A stretch of DNA of 47,268 nt. Source: Bacteroidota bacterium. GTDB taxonomy: Bacteria; Bacteroidota; Bacteroidia; Cytophagales; Cyclobacteriaceae. Location of the stretch: assembly GCA_018267195.1 (NCBI GenBank), contig JAFDYY010000026.1, positions 1 through 47,268 of the forward strand. The letters are read 5' to 3'. Shown here in pieces: positions 16,312-26,056 of this stretch (positions are counted from its first letter, which is position 1; each line of letters begins with the position of its first letter). The notes under the pieces were generated by a model, which was given only the letters and a program-made list of their open reading frames with translations, was not told the DNA's origin and ran no database searches. The position numbers and the translations under genes were made by a program.

Positions 16312-18360
16312 ATGAAACATCCTGCTTTCATTTTATTAGTTGCGGGGAGCATTCAGGTCTATGGGCAAACCCATTCAAAAAAAGATACTACCCAAACACT
16401 GGATGAAGTGGTTGTTCAGTCTTTTCAATACCATCGTCCGTTAAAAGAAACTCCGGTGGCACTGGGGGTGGTTGCTCAAACCGAACTGAACCGGTTTGCC
16501 AATACATCGGTAGTGGCATCCGTCAACACCATTCCGGGCGTACGCATGGAAGAGCGCTCGCCCGGCAGCTATCGCTTTTCAGTTCGGGGCAGTTCGCTTC
16601 GTTCTCCGTTTGGCGTGCGTAATGTAAAGTTTTATTGGAATGGGCTGCCGTTAACCGATGGTGGAGGTAATACGTACCTCAACCTTCTCGATTTTGATGC
16701 CTTTGGCCGAATGGAAATTATGAAAGGGCCCGGAGCCAGTTTGTATGGAGCCGGCACCAGCGGAGTGGTGCTTATCAATCCTCCGTCTTTCTCTCAAAAC
16801 CAGATTCAGATTTCGGCCGTAGGCGGTGGATTTGGTCTTCAACGGTATCAGGTAAGTACACAAGTGGGAAATCAGAAATCCAAAATCTTTGTTAACTATG
16901 CACACCAACAAGCCGATGGCTACCGTCAGCAATCGGCTATGCGAAGAGAGGCGTTTAATGCGGAGGGAAAATTTTCGCTCAGCCCTAAAAGTTTTTTACA
17001 AACCTCTGTTTTTTATACAGATTTATATTATCAAACTCCGGGCGGGCTATCCTTGGCGCAATACAATGCCGACCCCAGAAAAGCTTCATCTACCATTGGA
17101 AATGCCATTGCACAACAGGCAGCTGTTTATAATAAAACAATATATATCTCTTCTGGTTTTGAGCAGCAATGGTCGGATAAATGGACAACCCGCATGGGGG
17201 TATATGGCTCCTATACCGATTTTACCAATCCGGCAATTTCCAACTATAAACGGGAAATAGATCAGAACCTAGGAGGCCGGATTACCAGCCAATACGAATT
17301 TTCAGGAAAGCTTGGAAAGGGCAAAGTTAATTTTGGGGGAGAATATCAATCTATTTATTCGCCCATTACCAATTATGTAAACCTGGGTGGGGTGCAGGGA
17401 AATCTTCAAACCAACGACCAACTTTCGTCTCGTTCGGCCATTGCTTTTGCTCAGATTGATACGGAGCTGCCTCACTATTTTTTTTTAACACTGGGGTGGA
17501 GTGCTAATTTTTTAACCTATCACTTTAATCGACTGGCCGGAAATTTACCGGGCCAACAACAACGCCATTTTGATCCGGTACTGTCTCCAAGATTGGCTTT
17601 GCTAAAAAAAGTAAACGAAAATTTCTCCCTCTTCACTTCTGTAAGCAAAGGTTTTTCTGCCCCTTCGCTGGCCGAGGTATTGCCCTCCTCGCGGATATAC
17701 AATAACAGCCTTTCACCCGAGCAAGGGATTAACTATGAAATTGGATTTCGTGGGAAAGTATTTAAACATTTTTTATTTGATGTGGTAGGTTATGATTTTG
17801 AGCTGACCCAGGCCATCGTAGATCAAAAAAATATAAGTGGGGCCGATTATTTTGTAAATGCCGGTAATACTTCGCAAAAAGGAATTGAAACATTTTTGGC
17901 CTGGCAGAAAAATACTAATCACAGTATCGTTCAGTATTTAAAGTGCTGGGTTGCCGGCACACTCACCGATTACAAATTTATTAACTATGTGTATAACCAC
18001 ATTACCTATTCGGGCAATCAACTTACCGGATCGCCCGCCTCTACTGTAGTGGTGGGAGTAGATGTTTCAACAAATAAATTTTATGCCAACCTAACATCCA
18101 CGTATGTTAGTTGCATTCCTTTAAATAATGCCAATACAGTTTATTCATCTGATTATTTTTTAGTGGGCGGAAGGGTGGGGTATAAAAACCAAATTGCTAA
18201 AAACCTGCCGGTCGATTTTTTTGTTGGAGTAGACAATGCGCTGGATCAGCGCTATAGTTTAGGCAATGATCTGAACGCTGCCAGCGGGCTTTATTTCAAT
18301 GCAGCCGCTACGCGGAATATCTATTTCGGAATAAAAATGACTCCGCCCCTAGGGCGCTAA
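16312..18360 (+). CDS. TonB-dependent outer membrane receptor
   Basis: A 682-residue receptor: signal peptide ending near 'QVYGQ', TonB box-like 'TLDEVVVQS' (residues 30-38), plug domain with 'INGxPGVRMEERS'-type features ('VNTIPGVRMEERSPGSY', 'VRGSSLRSPFGVRNVKFYWNG', 'MEIMKGPGASLYGAGTSGVVLI'), then a 22-strand barrel region with alternating aromatic pairs. The last strand 'NIYFGIKM' is followed by an unusual TPPLGR tail. It takes up a ligand at the outer membrane using TonB energy, probably a siderophore or other iron complex, but nothing in the locus fixes the substrate. It starts 7 bp after ispH and its stop codon overlaps the convergent hydrolase gene. Confidence 0.9.
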   Translation: MKHPAFILLVAGSIQVYGQTHSKKDTTQTLDEVVVQSFQYHRPLKETPVALGVVAQTELNRFANTSVVASVNTIPGVRMEERSPGSYRFSVRGSSLRSPFGVRNVKFYWNGLPLTDGGGNTYLNLLDFDAFGRMEIMKGPGASLYGAGTSGVVLINPPSFSQNQIQISAVGGGFGLQRYQVSTQVGNQKSKIFVNYAHQQADGYRQQSAMRREAFNAEGKFSLSPKSFLQTSVFYTDLYYQTPGGLSLAQYNADPRKASSTIGNAIAQQAAVYNKTIYISSGFEQQWSDKWTTRMGVYGSYTDFTNPAISNYKREIDQNLGGRITSQYEFSGKLGKGKVNFGGEYQSIYSPITNYVNLGGVQGNLQTNDQLSSRSAIAFAQIDTELPHYFFLTLGWSANFLTYHFNRLAGNLPGQQQRHFDPVLSPRLALLKKVNENFSLFTSVSKGFSAPSLAEVLPSSRIYNNSLSPEQGINYEIGFRGKVFKHFLFDVVGYDFELTQAIVDQKNISGADYFVNAGNTSQKGIETFLAWQKNTNHSIVQYLKCWVAGTLTDYKFINYVYNHITYSGNQLTGSPASTVVVGVDVSTNKFYANLTSTYVSCIPLNNANTVYSSDYFLVGGRVGYKNQIAKNLPVDFFVGVDNALDQRYSLGNDLNAASGLYFNAAATRNIYFGIKMTPPLGR

Positions 18361-19190
18361 GCATCAAGAAATTTTTCAACCTCACTAATCAACTCGGTTG
18401 ATTTTAAATGATGACCCAACCCCGAAGTGGTAATCATCTTAGAGTTACGCCAGTTATGATGAGCTTCTAACGCATGAAGAAATGGGGCTTCATAATCATT
18501 TTTATCGTGAATGATGAGCCCTTCATTACGAAGGGCCTTTACAAATTCTTTTAAGGAAAAAAAATGAGGAGATTGACCAACGGCTTCTTCAAAATAAGTA
18601 CGGACGGCATCCATAGTTTGTCTGGAAAGCCCCAACGTTTTTTGATAGTACACCACAAACTCAGTTACTTCGCCAGGCGAAGCCATGATGACCAACTTAG
18701 GAGTGCCCAACTGAGGGGCGCGATGAAAGGTGTAAACCATTGAAAAAGCTCCAAACGAGTGCCCAAGCAGGGCATCAAACCTTCCGTATTCTGATATCAT
18801 TTTTTCGATCAGCTCGCTGTAGTACGGCATATTTATGTAATGGCCTTCGCTAAGCCCATGAGCCGGGGCATCTACCGAATACAGCGTAAATTTTTCTTTC
18901 GATAAGTGACTTACAATCGATTTCCACCAATAGCTGTGGCTTTCCCAGCCGTGCAGGAGTAATAATTTTTTAGGACCATTCCCCCACCGATAGGCCTGCA
19001 CTTTTTTCCCTTCAAAATTTACGATAAACCGATCGGCTGTATTCAGAAACTCCAGATGATGGGGTTTTACGGCTCTTCTGCGCGGCCTGCAAAAAAGCAG
19101 GAACCCTTCCTTTCCCGCTTTGCGCGGATTAAAGAGAACCAGCGTATTCAGGTACGCACCTACTAAAAAAACAAAAAATCTTTTTTTCAT
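18357..19190 (-). CDS. Alpha/beta hydrolase
   Basis: A 277-residue alpha/beta hydrolase starting MKKRFFVFLVG, with an N-terminal membrane segment followed by a basic stretch (RPRRRAVKPHH). Fold landmarks are the oxyanion region 'LLLHGWESHSYWW', the nucleophile elbow G-H-S-F-G, an acid in 'IHDKNDYEAP' and the His of 'SGLGHHLK'. It is likely a membrane-anchored esterase or lipase of unknown substrate. A longer frame begins at 19238; I prefer ATG 19190 because it gives a normal positively charged signal anchor. The four last bases overlap the convergent receptor gene. Confidence 0.8.
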   Translation of the reverse strand: MKKRFFVFLVGAYLNTLVLFNPRKAGKEGFLLFCRPRRRAVKPHHLEFLNTADRFIVNFEGKKVQAYRWGNGPKKLLLLHGWESHSYWWKSIVSHLSKEKFTLYSVDAPAHGLSEGHYINMPYYSELIEKMISEYGRFDALLGHSFGAFSMVYTFHRAPQLGTPKLVIMASPGEVTEFVVYYQKTLGLSRQTMDAVRTYFEEAVGQSPHFFSLKEFVKALRNEGLIIHDKNDYEAPFLHALEAHHNWRNSKMITTSGLGHHLKSTELISEVEKFLDA

Positions 19191-19299
19191 ACAAAGAAAG
19201 AACAACCCAAGGCAATCATTAAAAAATTGAGCGCCCAAATAAAAATAACAACTCTCGTTTAATCAAAAAAACTGTTAGAAAGTTCCTTTTCTTTGCACC

Positions 19300-20484
19300 G
19301 TGAAAATTTTAATTCTGCACCAGCACTTTAATACACCCGAAAAAGGAGGTGCTATCCGCTCGTACTACTTAGCCAAAGCGCTGGTAGAGCGCGGGGTAAA
19401 AACCATAGTGATAACCGCATCGAATGAAAAAAAATATACCGTAAAAAACATAGAAGGGATTGAGGTGCATTACCTGCCGGTACCGTACGATAATTCATTT
19501 GGTTTTTTAAGCCGCAGCAAATCGTTTGTTCATTTTGCACTAAAAAGTATTTCAATTGCTCAGCAGATCGGCCACATTACACTATGCTATGCTATCTCCA
19601 CTCCATTAACTATTGGACTGGCCGCCCTACGCCTGAAAAAAAAATTAAAAATTCCTTTTGTTTTTGAAGTAGGCGATTTGTGGCCGGATGCTCCGATTCA
19701 ATTAGGATTTATAAAAAATTATTTTTTGCAACAAAGTCTGTTCGCATTAGAAAAAAAAATTTACAACGAAGCCAGTGCTATAGTAGCGCTTTCTGCACCC
19801 ATTCAAGAAGCGATACAAAAGAAAATATCCGGCCAGCGTATTCATGTCATCCCCAACTTTTCTGATTGTGATTTTTACCACCCGGAAGAAAAGGACTCCA
19901 TGCTGGAGCACCAATTTAAGGTAAAAGGAAAATGGGTAGTTTCTTATCTGGGGGCGGCCGGAATTGCCAATGGGTTAGATTATTTTATTGAATGTGCCAA
20001 CCTGTCGAGAAAAAATAACCTACCCATTCATTTTATTTTGGCCGGAGAAGGCGCCCGTCTTTCTCATGTAAAAGCAGCAGCCGAAAAATTGCAGCTTTCC
20101 AACATCACTTTTACGGGATTGGTTAATCGCGATACGGTAAAAAAAATTATGAACATTACGGATGTAGCTATGGTGTGCTATAAAAATGTGCCTATTCTGG
20201 AAACCGGTTCGCCCAATAAATATTTTGATGCGCTGGCTTCGGGTAAGCTGATAGTGGCCAACTTTGGCGGCTGGATAAAAGAAGAAATTGAAACGCACCA
20301 GTGTGGTTTTTATGCAGACCCTAAACACCCTATTGATTTTGTAAATAAAATAATGCCATTTATCAATAATGCACAGAGGCTAAAAGCCTATCAAACAAAT
20401 GCGCGTAAATTGGCAGAAACCAACTATGCACGTAAAAATCTTTTGAGATTGTTTTTAGAAGTATTAAAAGTACCAATGGTTTAG
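19300..20484 (+). CDS. Glycosyltransferase family 4 protein
   Basis: A 394-residue GT-B glycosyltransferase of the GT4 type. It opens with 'KILILHQHFNTPEKGGAIRSYYLAKAL', has the nucleotide-sugar domain with 'VVSYLGAAGIANGLDYFIE' and 'ILAGEGARL', and the GT4 motif 'ETGSPNKYFDALASGKLIVAN' carrying the E-x7-type signature. It transfers a sugar during polysaccharide or glycoconjugate synthesis; acceptor and sugar are unknown. The start is GTG. A near-consensus -7 box (TTTCTTTG, 19288-19295) ends 4 nt before it, pointing to a leaderless mRNA. Confidence 0.87.
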   Translation: MKILILHQHFNTPEKGGAIRSYYLAKALVERGVKTIVITASNEKKYTVKNIEGIEVHYLPVPYDNSFGFLSRSKSFVHFALKSISIAQQIGHITLCYAISTPLTIGLAALRLKKKLKIPFVFEVGDLWPDAPIQLGFIKNYFLQQSLFALEKKIYNEASAIVALSAPIQEAIQKKISGQRIHVIPNFSDCDFYHPEEKDSMLEHQFKVKGKWVVSYLGAAGIANGLDYFIECANLSRKNNLPIHFILAGEGARLSHVKAAAEKLQLSNITFTGLVNRDTVKKIMNITDVAMVCYKNVPILETGSPNKYFDALASGKLIVANFGGWIKEEIETHQCGFYADPKHPIDFVNKIMPFINNAQRLKAYQTNARKLAETNYARKNLLRLFLEVLKVPMV

Positions 20485-20540
20485 CAGGATACTATTTTCG
20501 TTTTTATCACCCGACTTTATACCTTCGTAACGCTTTTGCC

Positions 20541-21011
20541 ATGAAGAATTATTTCCTCAGATTGTATCAATATAATCAGTGGGCTAACCAGCGCGTGTTG
20601 AATGCACTAAGACAACAGGCTGCTGCCAACGAAAAAATACTTTCACTTCTGGGCCATGTGGCTGTAGCCGAACGGCTGTGGCTTCATCGGATTAAAAATT
20701 TACCTAAACCGGATCTGAAATTGTGGGGATGCTATACGCTGAATGAAATCTCAGAAATGTTTTCCGGCATAGACCAGGAATGGATTGATTACATTGATTC
20801 GAATGAAGATTTTTCTAGCGAGCTGAAGTACACCAACTACACAGGCGATCCGTTTGTTAATACCCTTGAAACCATCATTATCCATACCGCTAACCATGCC
20901 ACCTACCACCGGGCGCAAGTAGCACTCTTACTCCGGCAAGATGGATTGGAACCGGTTAATACCGATTTTATTACTTTCGATCGAATCAGACTTGGTCAGT
21001 TAAAAAAATAA
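20541..21011 (+). CDS. DinB family protein
   Basis: A 156-residue four-helix bundle protein. It shows the DinB pattern: N-terminal 'YNQWANQRVLNAL', a first metal His in 'LLGHVAVAERLW', and a paired His in 'HTANHATYHRAQVALLLR', which would form the three-His metal site, then the family tail 'GLEPVNTDFITF'. Members are putative metal-dependent enzymes, some of them thiol transferases; the substrate here is not known. It lies 29 bp before the dienelactone hydrolase gene and may be co-transcribed with it. Confidence 0.85.
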   Translation: MKNYFLRLYQYNQWANQRVLNALRQQAAANEKILSLLGHVAVAERLWLHRIKNLPKPDLKLWGCYTLNEISEMFSGIDQEWIDYIDSNEDFSSELKYTNYTGDPFVNTLETIIIHTANHATYHRAQVALLLRQDGLEPVNTDFITFDRIRLGQLKK

Positions 21012-21039
21012 ATAAATCAAAACTTTAATCATTATCGCT

Positions 21040-21879
21040 ATGAAAAAAATACTGTTTATGTTCATTGTGGGTATAGCCAATATGGGATATGCCCAAACCG
21101 ACCCCACCCTTTGTCATACATCGGCTACTGAAAAATTTGCGTTGTTTGCTTCCAACAAAAGTTTTAACAAAATGCACAAATCACCTTTACCGTATGTTCA
21201 CATCAGCGAGGTGGGCGGGAAGATGATCACCTTCAAAACAGAAGGTTCGGATGCCTATGCGTATTTGTTAAAAGCTAAAAGTAAAACCGCTAATTGGATT
21301 TTTGTTTTTCAGGAATGGTGGGGGTTGAATGACCACATCAAACGCGAAGCCGAAAACTTGTACAACGACTTGGGCAATGTAAATGTGCTGGCCATTGATA
21401 TGTACGATGGCAAAGTAGGTACTACCCGCGAAGAAGCCGGCAAGTATATGCAGGAATTTAAACAAGATCGAGGCAATGCCATTGTAAAAGGAGCTTTGGC
21501 GTATGTTGGCACAGAAGCCCGGATCGGAACAATTGGCTGGTGCTTTGGCGGAGGCCAGTCGATGCAAGCGGCTTTAACATCAGGCCAGCAGGCGGCTGCC
21601 TGTGTTATTTATTATGGTATGCCCGAAGAAAATATAGAGCGGCTGAAAACATTAAACTGCGATGTGCTCGATATTTGGCCGATGCAAGATAAATGGATCA
21701 ACAAAGAGGTAATCGAAAAATTTGAAAAGAATATGGCGGCAGCCGGCAAAAAACTTATTGTAAAACCATACGATGCCGACCACGCATTTGCTAACCCCAG
21801 CAACCCCGGTCACAAAAAAGAATTTACGGCCGATGCGTACCGGCACACATTAGCATTTTTTAAAGAACGCCTGAAGTAA
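21040..21879 (+). CDS. Secreted dienelactone hydrolase family protein
   Basis: A 279-residue alpha/beta hydrolase with a signal peptide ending near 'GYAQ'. The core reads 'IFVFQEWWGLNDHIKREAENLYNDLG' then 'IGTIGWCFGGGQSM', where Cys of G-W-C-F-G is the nucleophile typical of dienelactone hydrolases, the acid near 'IWPMQDKWI', and the His in 'YDADHAFANPSNP'. An N-terminal part of about 60 residues precedes the fold. It hydrolyses an ester or lactone outside the cytoplasm; no neighbouring pathway identifies the substrate. Confidence 0.88.
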   Translation: MKKILFMFIVGIANMGYAQTDPTLCHTSATEKFALFASNKSFNKMHKSPLPYVHISEVGGKMITFKTEGSDAYAYLLKAKSKTANWIFVFQEWWGLNDHIKREAENLYNDLGNVNVLAIDMYDGKVGTTREEAGKYMQEFKQDRGNAIVKGALAYVGTEARIGTIGWCFGGGQSMQAALTSGQQAAACVIYYGMPEENIERLKTLNCDVLDIWPMQDKWINKEVIEKFEKNMAAAGKKLIVKPYDADHAFANPSNPGHKKEFTADAYRHTLAFFKERLK

Positions 21880-21896
21880 CCCTCGGCATTGCTTTT

Positions 21897-23129
21897 TTAG
21901 ATTTCAGCTACAACCTGATTTCGCAGCAGGTCGTCTAATGTTTCGCGCTTGCGAATGAGATGGGTTTGCCCTTTCCAGATCAATACTTCGGGCGGACGAA
22001 AACGCGAATTGTAGTTAGAAGCCATGCTGTATCCATACGCACCGGCATTTTTAATTGCTAATAAGTCGCCTTCGCGCACTTCGTTTAGTTTACGGTCGGC
22101 CCCTAGGGTATCCGTTTCGCAAATCGTTCCTACCACTGTATAAATTTTTTGGCTGCCCGTAGGGTTAGAAATATTTACAATTTCATGATAAGCATCGTAC
22201 ATCATAGGCCGGATGAGATGATTGAGGCCGCTATCCACCCCCGCAAAAGTAACAGACGGAGTGGGCTTCACCACGTTTACATTGACCAACAGATAACCGG
22301 CCTCACTTACCAGGTATTTTCCGGGTTCCACCCAAAGTTCTAATTGCTTGCCGTAGCGATGATAAAATTCTTTAAAACTTTTTCCCAGCTTTAGGCCGAG
22401 ATCGTACATATTGGTAACATGATCACCTTCTTTATAAGCTACTTTAAACCCACTGCCAATGTCAATAAATTGTAAAGAAGGAAAATCGGAGGCAATGCCA
22501 AATAAAATCTCAGCCATTTTTAGAAACACATCCGTTTCGGTAATTTCAGAACCGGTATGGATGTGCAATCCGTTGACCACAATTTTATACTGATTGATCA
22601 GCCGCATTACATCTGGGAGTTGATAAATGGAGATGCCAAACTTGGAATTGCTGTGGCCGGTAGAAATTTTATAATTTCCACCCGCCATAATATGTGGGTT
22701 CAGGCGAAGGCCGCACGGATAATTACTTCCATATTTTTTTCCAAATTTTTCAAGCATGGAAAGGTTATCGAGGTTTACACACAACCCAAGTTCAACCCCT
22801 TCTTCAATTTCAGAAAAATCAACACAATTCGGAGTATAGTTTATATCGGAATTTTTAACTCCAATTCCCAAAGCCAGCTTGGCTTCATTAATAGATACGG
22901 CATCTATGCCGGCACCATGCTGGTGAAGCAGTTTCACAATGGAAACATTGCTCAGGGCCTTTACAGCAAATTTTATTTTTAACGGATTCTCCGAAAAGGC
23001 ATTTTTTAAATTTTGTAATTGGCTCACTATTTTGTTGCCGTCATAAACATAAACCGGGGTGCCAAACATTTGGGCAACCGAAGCCAACTCTATTCCTTGT
23101 ACTGAATATTTCCCATCAATTAGTTCCAT
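21897..23129 (-). CDS. lysA: Diaminopimelate decarboxylase
   Basis: A 410-residue PLP enzyme that converts meso-diaminopimelate to lysine. The fold-III barrel begins after a short N-terminal strand; the PLP lysine is in 'KFAVKALSN', followed by 'GLRLNPHI', 'HIHTGSEI', 'IDIGSGF' and 'WVEPGKYLVSEAG'. The C-terminal domain has 'GTICETDTLG' with the substrate-binding Cys-Glu and 'GAYGYSMASNYN'. Length and motifs are standard. It converges with the dienelactone hydrolase gene, 17 bp apart. Confidence 0.95.
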   Translation of the reverse strand: MELIDGKYSVQGIELASVAQMFGTPVYVYDGNKIVSQLQNLKNAFSENPLKIKFAVKALSNVSIVKLLHQHGAGIDAVSINEAKLALGIGVKNSDINYTPNCVDFSEIEEGVELGLCVNLDNLSMLEKFGKKYGSNYPCGLRLNPHIMAGGNYKISTGHSNSKFGISIYQLPDVMRLINQYKIVVNGLHIHTGSEITETDVFLKMAEILFGIASDFPSLQFIDIGSGFKVAYKEGDHVTNMYDLGLKLGKSFKEFYHRYGKQLELWVEPGKYLVSEAGYLLVNVNVVKPTPSVTFAGVDSGLNHLIRPMMYDAYHEIVNISNPTGSQKIYTVVGTICETDTLGADRKLNEVREGDLLAIKNAGAYGYSMASNYNSRFRPPEVLIWKGQTHLIRKRETLDDLLRNQVVAEI

Positions 23130-23211
23130 GTTTTAAAATTGACCGCAAAGATGGTATAAATTAGTATTGGTTGAGTCTTTCGTTCTTCATTTTTAGTTTA
23201 CTTTGTGTGGA

Positions 23212-23982
23212 ATGAAACTTTTCTTTCGAAAACAAGGACAGGGCGAGCCGCTTATTATTTTGCATGGGTTGTTAGGCTCGTCTGATAATTGGCATACGCT
23301 GGCCAAATTTTTTGCTGATTATTTTACGGTTTATACCATAGACCAGCGCAACCACGGGCAATCGCCCCATAGCGATGAATTAAATTATAAAGTTTTGACG
23401 GAAGATCTGGAAGAGTTTTTTGAAGCGCATGGAATTAATAATGCCAACCTGATTGGCCACTCGATGGGCGGAAAAACAGTAATGAATTTTGCTGTGAAGA
23501 ACCCCTCGAAAGTAAACCAATTGGTGGTGGTCGATATGGTGCCAAAATTTTATGTGGTCAAGCACGATCGTCTGGTAGAAGGGATGAAGGCCATTCCTCT
23601 ACCCGAAATTACAACCCGGACTGAAGCAGAAGTTGTATTGGCCGGATACGAGCCCGACCCGGCCGTGAGACAGTTTTTATTAAAAAATTTAGCCCGCGAT
23701 GAACACAACCGTTTTTTTTGGCGCCCCAATCTAAAAGCGATTGATGAGCATCTGCAAGAAGTGGGCGAAGACCTGCCATGCCCCGGAACATTTGATAAGC
23801 CCACGCTTTTTATTTTTGGTAAAAAATCAAACTACTTTGCCGAGGGAGACGAAACAAACATTAAAAAGAATTTTCCGATAGCCGAATTTACTTTTTTAGA
23901 TACGGGCCACTGGGTACAGGCCGAAAAACCACAGGAGTTTGCCCAAACCGTTTTGTCTTTTTTGCATGGAAAGGAAAGGTAA
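23212..23982 (+). CDS. Alpha/beta fold hydrolase (YbfF-like esterase)
   Basis: A 256-residue soluble hydrolase: 'LIILHGLLGSSDNWHTLAK', 'IDQRNHGQSPHS', nucleophile 'IGHSMGGKTVM', acid in the 'LFIFGKKSNYF' region and His in 'LDTGHWVQAEKP'. This set is typical of the YbfF/YbdG esterase group found in most Bacteroidota; the natural substrate is unknown. I chose ATG 23212 over the in-frame TTG at 23203, because TTACTTTG (23198-23205), a near-consensus -7 box, covers that TTG and ends 6 nt before the ATG. Confidence 0.87.
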   Translation: MKLFFRKQGQGEPLIILHGLLGSSDNWHTLAKFFADYFTVYTIDQRNHGQSPHSDELNYKVLTEDLEEFFEAHGINNANLIGHSMGGKTVMNFAVKNPSKVNQLVVVDMVPKFYVVKHDRLVEGMKAIPLPEITTRTEAEVVLAGYEPDPAVRQFLLKNLARDEHNRFFWRPNLKAIDEHLQEVGEDLPCPGTFDKPTLFIFGKKSNYFAEGDETNIKKNFPIAEFTFLDTGHWVQAEKPQEFAQTVLSFLHGKER

Positions 23983-24682
23983 ACTATATCTAGTTCCCGC
24001 TGTTATAGCTGAAAATGCAGAGGCTACTATTCCGTCTTCGGTTTTAACGGCACTGAAAACGATCGATCATTTTCTGGCCGAAAACATTCGCACTGCGCGA
24101 AGGTATTTAAGCAGCCTTAAACTCTATGATAGTATAGAGCAGCTGACTATTTTACTTTTGAATAAAGACACCACAAAAGATGAACTGAAATTTTTGCTCG
24201 AACCTCTTTACCAGGGAAAAAATATAGGAGTTCTTTCAGAATCGGGCTGCCCGGGTATTGCCGACCCCGGAGCAATGGCTGTGGCATGGGCTCATGAAAA
24301 TGATATTAATGTAGTTCCTCTGGTAGGCCCCTCATCTGTTTTATTGGCGTTGATGGCTTCCGGGCTAAATGGCCAGCAGTTTGCCTTTCACGGATACTTG
24401 CCGATTGATGCACACGAACAGGCCAGGAAAATTAAAGAGCTTGAAAAAGAATCGATCCAAAAAAAACAAACCCAGCTGTTTATTGAAACGCCCTACCGCA
24501 ACAACCAGTTAGTGAAAAATTTGTTGCAAAACCTTCGGCCTCAAACCCGCCTGTGCATAGCCTTTAACCTCACTGGCCAAACCGAATTTATAAGAACAAA
24601 AAGTATTTCGGCATGGAAAGAAAACACACCTGTGCTGGGCAAAGAACCAGCCATTTTTCTGTTTCAGGCAGACGTTGACTAA
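23966..24682 (+). CDS. Tetrapyrrole-methylase family SAM-dependent methyltransferase (RsmI-related)
   Basis: A 238-residue protein starting MERKGKLYLVPAVIAEN. It has the two-domain SAM-methylase pattern of RsmI: 'FLAENIRTARRYL', 'GVLSESGCPGIADPGA' corresponding to the SDAGTPGISDPG motif, 'VVPLVGPSSVLLALMASG', and 'LFIETPYRNNQLVKNLL'. RsmI proper methylates C1402 of 16S rRNA; this shorter paralogue, common in Bacteroidota, has a less certain target. The chosen ATG overlaps the esterase gene by 17 bp, which suggests one transcript. Confidence 0.82.
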   Translation: MERKGKLYLVPAVIAENAEATIPSSVLTALKTIDHFLAENIRTARRYLSSLKLYDSIEQLTILLLNKDTTKDELKFLLEPLYQGKNIGVLSESGCPGIADPGAMAVAWAHENDINVVPLVGPSSVLLALMASGLNGQQFAFHGYLPIDAHEQARKIKELEKESIQKKQTQLFIETPYRNNQLVKNLLQNLRPQTRLCIAFNLTGQTEFIRTKSISAWKENTPVLGKEPAIFLFQADVD

Positions 24683-24704
24683 TCGAACTATTCACGTATT
24701 TTTG
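24675..24704 (+). promoter_or_regulatory. Bacteroidota-type promoter of metK
   Basis: TTG (24675-24677) as the -33 element and TATTTTTG (24697-24704) as a perfect -7 box are separated by 19 nt, the spacing I recall for Bacteroidota sigma-ABfr promoters. A leader of about 20 nt follows. No SAM riboswitch fits in the short gap. Confidence 0.7.
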
Positions 24705-24727
24705 CGCTCTAAAATTTATAATATACC

Positions 24728-25981
24728 ATGCCGTACTTATTCACTTCCGAATCAGTTTCTGAAGGCCACCCTGATAAAGTAGCCGACCAAATATCTGATG
24801 CCCTTATAGATTATTTTTTAGCGTACGACCCGAACTCAAAAGTAGCCTGCGAAACATTGGTTACTACCGGCCAGGTAGTGTTGGCAGGGGAAGTAAAATC
24901 AGAAGCTTATTTAGATGTGCAAGACATTGCCCGCGAGGTAATTCGCAAAATCGGATATACCAAAAGCGAATATATGTTTGAGGCCCACAGTTGCGGCATT
25001 TTTTCGGCAATCCACGAACAATCGTCTGATATTAACCAAGGGGTGGAGCGCAGAAAGAAAGAAGATCAAGGAGCAGGCGACCAAGGTATGATGTTTGGCT
25101 ATGCCACCAACGAAACCGATAACTATATGCCGTTGCCTTTAGATTTGGCGCATCTGCTGTTGCGCGAAATGGCTCTCATTAGACGCGAAGGTAAAACTAT
25201 GACGTACCTCCGTCCCGATGCCAAGTCGCAGGTAACTATTGAATATAGTGACGACAACAAACCCCAGCGCATTGATGCCATCGTCATTTCCACCCAGCAT
25301 GATGACTTTGATAAAGACACCATTATGTTAAAGAAAATTAAAGATGATGTAATCAATATTGTGGTGCCACGTGTTATGAAAAAACTACCCAAGCGCGTGC
25401 AAAAATTGTTTAACAGCGAGATAAAATATTTTGTAAACCCTACTGGCAAATTTGTAATTGGCGGGCCACATGGCGATACCGGACTAACCGGAAGAAAAAT
25501 TATTGTTGACACCTATGGCGGGAAAGGAGCCCATGGCGGAGGTGCTTTCTCCGGCAAAGACCCTAGCAAGGTAGACCGCTCGGCTGCGTATGCCACCCGC
25601 CACATTGCTAAAAATATGGTAGCAGCAGGCCTTTGCGATGAAGTGTTAGTGCAGGTAGCTTATGCCATCGGTGTAGCCAAACCGGTGGGGTTATATGTTA
25701 ACACCTACGGTACGGCTAAGGTAAAAATGGCCGATGGTGAGATTGCCAAAAAAATTGAAAAAGTGTTTGATATGCGCCCCTATTTTATTGAGCAACGGTT
25801 TAATTTGCGCACACCCATCTATTCTGAAACAGCCGCGTATGGCCACATGGGCCGCGAGCCCAAAACAGTAGAAAAAATATTTAATAAGGGCTTGAGAAAC
25901 GAAAAGAAATTAAAAGTAGAACTCTTCCCGTGGGAAAAACTGGACCATGTAGACGAACTAAAAAAAGTTTTTAAAGTATAA
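24728..25981 (+). CDS. metK: S-adenosylmethionine synthase
   Basis: A 417-residue MAT enzyme that makes SAM from methionine and ATP. Signature blocks are '[15 protein letters not shown]' with the catalytic His, '[12 protein letters not shown]', '[24 protein letters not shown]' and '[19 protein letters not shown]'. It is somewhat longer than the E. coli enzyme (about 384), mainly from extra residues in the middle and the C-terminal tail, as in Bacteroidota relatives. It is a single-gene unit: its own promoter before and a strong terminator after. Confidence 0.97.
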   Translation: MPYLFTSESVSEGHPDKVADQISDALIDYFLAYDPNSKVACETLVTTGQVVLAGEVKSEAYLDVQDIAREVIRKIGYTKSEYMFEAHSCGIFSAIHEQSSDINQGVERRKKEDQGAGDQGMMFGYATNETDNYMPLPLDLAHLLLREMALIRREGKTMTYLRPDAKSQVTIEYSDDNKPQRIDAIVISTQHDDFDKDTIMLKKIKDDVINIVVPRVMKKLPKRVQKLFNSEIKYFVNPTGKFVIGGPHGDTGLTGRKIIVDTYGGKGAHGGGAFSGKDPSKVDRSAAYATRHIAKNMVAAGLCDEVLVQVAYAIGVAKPVGLYVNTYGTAKVKMADGEIAKKIEKVFDMRPYFIEQRFNLRTPIYSETAAYGHMGREPKTVEKIFNKGLRNEKKLKVELFPWEKLDHVDELKKVFKV

Positions 25982-25989
25982 ATGCAAAA

Positions 25990-26018
25990 GAGGCTCCGAA
26001 TTTGGAGCCTCGTTTTTT
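25990..26018 (+). terminator. Intrinsic terminator of metK
   Basis: GAGGCTCC and GGAGCCTC form a perfect 8-bp stem with a 6-base loop, followed by G and six T residues, 8 bp after the metK stop. Confidence 0.9.
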
Positions 26019-26056
26019 AGAGGTCAAGGGGTCTTGTATATAGAGTTTCAAGCATA

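Noticed and set aside
24683..24727. SAM riboswitch before metK
   Set aside because: The gap is only 45 bp and is filled by a good promoter; there is no room for an aptamer.
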